Assembly: GCA_013365325.1 (NCBI GenBank)
Contig: JABVXV010000075.1
Coordinates: forward strand, 62,001 to 126,000
DNA: 64,000 nucleotides
DNA from: Dipetalonema caudispina
Lineage: Eukaryota > Nematoda > Chromadorea > Rhabditida > Onchocercidae
Direction of reading: 5' to 3'
Part shown: positions 59,038-64,000 of the stretch, piece after piece
Layout of the letters: the number at the start of each line of letters is the position of its first letter
Numbering within the stretch: position 1 is the first letter of the stretch
The notes under the pieces: generated by a model
The model's database searches: none
What the model saw: only the letters and a program-made list of their open reading frames with translations
Told to the model about the DNA's origin: nothing
Program-made: the position numbers and the translations under genes

Positions 59038-61464
59038 ATGCAAATAAATACTGAAGATGTCACGGTGCCATGGGGTAGGGCACCGGATTCCCTGGATATA
59101 CAGATGGGCCGCTGGCGTATGGCAGTATTTCAGGATGTTCAGGAAAGCTTCGACCACTCCAAGCTCTACTTCCTCTATGATCCAGTTGCAGATGAAAATT
59201 CAGGAACAACGTAAGTGAGAAGATTTTTCAGTTTTATCAGGTATTGTTTCTAAAGTTGGATTTTCGTATCACTTGTCAGTTATTGGTAATTGAGACATGT
59301 ACTGATCATTCTTCCTTTTTTAGTGGTGGACGCAAAGGCAACCAAGGTTTGGTTGTTTTCGATTTGTATCAGCGGTGCTTTACCCGAGAAATACCTATCT
59401 TTTGTGAAGGTATAAGTTACAAGCTTAACTGTTTAAAAGCGTTTAGAACTGCAATGATTTGCTTTTTTTTTTTTTTTCAAAATTTATATTGGACCTTTGA
59501 AATACGTGTATATTTGTGATTTCTTCAGGAACACCGAAATTCATATTTGCATTGAAGTGTCCATCATCGTCTGGAGGTCCCTTATTTATTATTACTTGTA
59601 CAACCGACATATACGGTCAAACTGGGGTTGGTTGTTGTCTTTCTGTACTTTTTAAGTGAAATTTTTGCATTCAGATAATACATGAAAGTTTTAGGAGCAT
59701 ATGAAGTATTGGATGCAAAAGACTAGAGTGATACAAAAAAGTGCTAGAAATTTTATTAAGAAAGAAGCATGAAAATTAAAATGATTGGGAGAACTGTAAC
59801 ATAAAAGAGGACTCAGCTTACTAGCTCTCCAGTGAGTTACAAATAACTTGTTTTTCTAGTCATTTTTCAATCTGAGTTAGGCACTCATTTTGTTTTTCAG
59901 TTATTACTCTACAGAATTAGTTTGACACGTGATGGGATGAATTTGGAAAGCGAGCCAAAGGCACTGCTGTCAAATTTCATAACAGTCAGCGATACATTCA
60001 TCGTTTCAATGCGTGAAGATGCACCTGAAGTTGTGCTAATGACTGCTCCTGGTCTTACTGTTTGGCGAATCAATTGTCTCACCGAACAACCTTCCAGCCC
60101 AATCGAATCTTTCTCAGTCTCAGAGGCAGACCTCAATCATTATTATGACGCTTATCTAAGCCAAGGGTTTGATTTTTCTGTCTTCACTTTTTTCGACAGT
60201 AACAACTTAGAATTGATGAAATTGATTTTAAACTGTTGAGTTTTGTCAAAATTGTCAAATTTCTAACATCTAGCACATTTGTATTCATTTTGATGAAGTC
60301 CCGGATTACATTTACCATTATTTTCATGGTGGAGTTTGTTTTATTCAGCGGTTTTCGCTTTCCTTTTCAGGAAAATATATTTTCTTTCCCAATCACCTGA
60401 TGGACATTTTGATCATTCTCGCATTCACGTTCTTGAAATCACAGGACAACACAACTTACATACTGTGATGTGCAATCCTGATCCTGTGCGTGGTGTACCA
60501 TGTGCTCGTAAGCAGGCTGCTATTAATTCTGTGGCGGGTATGTTGAAGAGTTAATCTTTCTGTCCTTTTCATTTCATTCATGTGGATTTTTTCATACTTC
60601 GCGATTTGTTTATGATTTATCGAAAATTTTCAGCAGCACACAGTTTACAGGATACATTCTACTTGCTGGTGGTGAAATTAATTATGGCGACTCGGTATCT
60701 CGTCTTGTTGATTACTGGTTTCTTGATCTTTCAACTTTCAAATGGCAACAGATTCCTGCAGAAATGCCAATCCCTTTGATTGAACCACGCCTTACAACTA
60801 CCAATTCGGGTTTGCTTCACGGTTTTTGATGTCGATTTATGCCTCTTTTGTTAGTTGCTATCCTGAAATTGTACTAACGACGAAAGGACGTTTGAAGCTA
60901 AGTGAGATTTATGCACTATAATAATTCAATGATTATGAATTTTCAGGAAATATTTATTTGTGGGGTGATTTCGACCAGCCATTGCCAGGTATGCCAACCG
61001 GAACACACCTGCGTATTCTGAAAATAACTGGATTTGAAAACATTAAACCACCTTCTTATGATGAAGCATCCAAAAAACCCACTTCACCTCCGTTTATTCC
61101 ACAAGGCCCGTATCCAGCGGACACTGCAGCCGGGTCATTCCCATCGTATCCTAGTCTTGGTTTTGTACCAGGTGGTAATACGCAAAATATGGCTCCTTAT
61201 CCACAAAATGATTCTCCCTATCCACAGAATAACCCCTCTTATCCGCAGGGTCAATCCTATTGTCCGCCGGGACAAGCAACACATCCTCAAGAACAACCGC
61301 GACATGGTTATCCGGAGTCGGTACCTTACCCTCAGAGTGACAGCCGTCAGAATCCTTATCAAGGCGGTACGCCGCAGCAGCCATATGGTGGAACTCCGGG
61401 GCCGTTTACTAACCAACATGCTTATTATCCACCACAGGAAAAGCAGAATTGCTGTCTTCAGTGA
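59038..61464 (+). CDS. Kelch-type beta-propeller protein with PPSY motif, PY-rich tail and CaaX-like end
   Basis: Exons: 59038-59210, 59324-59409, 59529-59626, 59901-60166, 60371-60537, 60651-60809, 60947-61464; sum 1467 nt, 488 aa. I do not recognise a named orthologue. Residues 1 to about 345 look like kelch blades: [31 protein letters not shown], and the best repeat [10 protein letters not shown] followed by [16 protein letters not shown] and [11 protein letters not shown] low-complexity tail (about 351-488) begins with PPSY (351-354), a WW-domain ligand motif. It continues with YPQ-type repeats rich in Pro, Tyr, Gln, Asn and Gly, and ends NCCLQ. The last four residues CCLQ fit a CaaX prenylation box (X = Gln, as in Rap2-type proteins). 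The inferred model is a membrane-tethered propeller adaptor recruiting WW-domain proteins such as Nedd4-type ligases. The start was chosen because an acceptor (CATTTTTAG) ends seven bases upstream; an in-frame upstream extension exists but lacks an ATG. Confidence 0.85.
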
Positions 61465-64000
61465 GCAGAATTATTCAACATACAACTCGTTATTAGCCAT
61501 CCCAAATATTTATTTATGCTGTGAACAATGTAGTTTAGTATCCGGGATTTTGTCCTTACTAATTTTAATAGAATTCTTGATGTATGTTTCCGAAATCTTC
61601 AGTATGTTTTTAGCTCCACGACAGATCTTCGTTCTACATCTTAGCATAAATTTGTTTCTTTTTCCTTTATTATTTTCATTTGTGCCCGAATATGCTGCGT
61701 TATGTGATAGTCATATACATTCTTTTATTTGTAAAGTTAGAAAGTTATGAATTTCTATTTAGCTCCTGTACTTTTTTTGCGTTAATTTTGTTTCCTATAT
61801 TTTCTGTATCCCCAAAGTTATCGGGTACCGAGAAAAAATACTACTTAACTGTACGGTCGGTAATGCACCAATATCTAGTCAAAATATGCTCTTGCTTTTA
61901 TTTGAAGAAGAAATATTGCTTACCCTTTTTCTTAAGGAATAAAGAGTGAGATAGATAACCACATTCTTTCCTGCTTTTTGTTTTACGGAAGTTTTTTGTT
62001 TTATTCATTTCAAGCTATTTTCTCTTTAATTGGGAACCCATTTCAACATATCTCAACCCAATTTTTAGTTCACACCGTCTTTGGATGACGGACACTTCCA
62101 CCTTAATTTCTGCTTTTTTCTGATTATTTTCATTATTCCTTTTCTTTATAATGTAATTATAAGTATTGTATTCATTGACCTTCCACATCTCGCCACCATT
62201 AGTCGATCACATTCTGTCGCTCTTCCACTCAGTTCACTTACCTTGTATTTTCATGTAGACTTCATACTTTTCTTATTTGATTTTACGGTTTTCAAATTTT
62301 CGTTTTACCGTTCATAAGATATATATATATATATATATATATATGTTAAAGTTTCAAAATTTTCAAAAAATTTGTAGAACATAACACACTTGATAGAATT
62401 ATGTCTCAGTTCGTTTCTAGACAGCACGTACTAATAAAGCATGAGTGGATTTTCTGATGACATCTGATCACAGCTACCAAGTTCCGAGTTGATTTTTAAT
62501 TGTAGTTACATTACATAGATAATTTCTAGCATCACAGTTACTGGGAATTATTAATTTTTAAGAAATACTTCTACTGTACAATGGTCGACCTAGTTCTATC
62601 TAAAGTTACTTCCTTATGGCCATGCCTGATACAGTGAGTCAACTGTCTCCCTGTTTACCTGTTCGTGACACTGTACTATTATTAATACGAATTAACTTTA
62701 TTCATGGCTTTGAGATTTTCATGCGATTAGTGGCGGTGTAGTGCTGTTAAAATAAACACCATTGATTTTGCTTACGATTTTGGAGAACTTTAGCCTTGCA
62801 GAAAGAAAAGATGTTATTTTCTTACGGTGCTGTACTTTCGATGGGTTATTTTATTGATAAGAAATATTTGATGAATATAAATTGAAAGGAAATGTGAATT
62901 TGGTGCAGTAAGAATGAATTTTTTATTCATTAAGGTAGAATTTTTAAAAATTTCAAATCTCTCTGCAGTCATTGAAGTACCTTCGTCAGTGTTTTTGAGG
63001 GGCAGTGGGGTATAGAAAATATTGCAGAAATTATGTTGAATATTACACAAAACAAAGATCTTAATTGTCGTTAATTTGAATGATTACTTGAGAACGAAGA
63101 CAGTAATATGTTCAGAAGTCTGAATGTTGCCGAAATATCCCCAGAGATAAAGGAATTTATGAAATATGTTTTTTACACAGTAGGAAGAAACAATTTTTCG
63201 TCAAATTGAAAAGAAACTTCTCTCTATAATTTGGTTACACTTGTGGATAACGAATAGATAATAGGGAATTCAATGTAAAACGAATAGCGCTGTGTATTGC
63301 TTAGAAAAATATGTAATATTGTTTGGGTAATGTTGAGGAGACCCGTGAGAAGATTTGCTATAAGTTAGGAGAGATTTTCATTAGGAAATGAATCTAAATT
63401 TTTCAATTTATTCTATCGAAGAATCTTTCCAAGATCAACAATTCTAGGGAAGTTAACCTATAGAAGATAACAATAAGGAATATCTAGAAGATTCCCTTCA
63501 ATACGGGATATTTAATAGGACCTATGGAACTAAAAGTAGCGTAACGAATTCCAGAAGTAACGATTTCAGGAAAAAACAAATTACAAGGAAATGACATAAT
63601 GAAAGTGTGAAATAGGAAAAGGAGGAAAATCTTCCATTTAAACATACACACGAAAGGGAATTACGGAACATGAAACATCGAAATCAAAATCCATGACAGC
63701 AATAAATAATTAAATTCGAAGAGGAGATAAAGAAACTCATCGATAAATTTGGTTCGCTGATTTGATAAGATATTTCTAGCTTGGTAATTATTACTTCGAA
63801 GATTGTATTGCAATACTTACTTTGTCGACCATCAGCTAAGCATTCTTTGAAAGTTTTATCGTTTGAAAAAGTGGTGGAGATAAACGGCTTTCTCATTCAT
63901 ATTCGAACAGAATTATTAATGAAAATTTTGCTAGCTGAAGTCGATCGTACTAATTATATTTCGGACTAAATTGTGAACTTAATTTTCGAGTAGTGACAGA
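61465..64000. other. Right-hand flank without supportable genes
   Basis: The left part is the kelch-like gene's 3' UTR; an AATAAA at 61938-61943 is a candidate polyadenylation signal. The remainder is AT-rich DNA with a (TA)n tract at 62319-62344 and many short T-rich frames. I see no coding exon, RNA gene or mobile element. Confidence 0.5.
62319..62344. repeat. (TA)n microsatellite
   Basis: An uninterrupted AT dinucleotide run of about 13 units in the right-hand flank. Confidence 0.9.

Overview
The window reads as nuclear DNA of a parasitic-type nematode, most likely filarial. It is strongly AT-rich. It holds multi-exon genes with short GT-AG introns and TTTTCAG/TTTTTAAG-type acceptors, and an acceptor-like AG lies a few bases upstream of every start codon I could place, as expected for spliced-leader trans-splicing. 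The proteins are ordinary metazoan families in divergent nematode form. I cannot name the species, and I see no bacterial, viral or transposon gene that I can support.

Seven protein-coding genes can be built exon by exon. Each exon set sums to a multiple of three and joins in phase. From left to right they are: (1) minus strand 2696-15749, a 35-exon acetyl-CoA carboxylase of about 2143 aa with several altered signature residues; (2) minus strand 25825-28286, a WIPI3/4-type PROPPIN (EPG-6/WDR45B-like) for autophagy; (3) plus strand 31862-37861, a SEC14L1/5-type PRELI + CRAL-TRIO + GOLD lipid-transfer protein; (4) plus strand 40263-42458, a small secreted DOMON protein; (5) minus strand 43320-50184, an SGSM3-type TBC + SH3 + RUN Rab regulator with a candidate alternative last exon; (6) plus strand 52586-56640, a TBC1D23-type pseudo-RabGAP with a rhodanese domain; (7) plus strand 59038-61464, a kelch-type propeller with a PY-rich tail ending in a CaaX-like tetrapeptide.

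Genes 2/3 and 5/6 are divergent pairs sharing 3.6 kb and 2.4 kb upstream regions. Genes 1 and 2 point the same way, with about 10 kb of gene-poor AT-rich DNA between them that includes low-complexity tracts and, at most, a decayed coding relic near 24.6-25.6 kb. The ends (1-2695 and 61465-64000) hold no gene I can support. No tight operon is visible: same-strand neighbours are more than 2 kb apart.

Functionally the genes are not one pathway, but four of the seven concern membranes and traffic (PROPPIN, SEC14/PRELI lipid transfer, and two TBC proteins). The points most worth a second look are the degenerate ACC paralogue, the kelch protein's prenylation/PPxY tail and its frame-shifting alternative acceptor, the SGSM3 alternative terminal exon, and a miRNA-precursor-like hairpin in the DOMON gene's first intron. 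Exon boundaries are my reading of splice consensus plus homology recalled from memory; no alignment or transcript was available.
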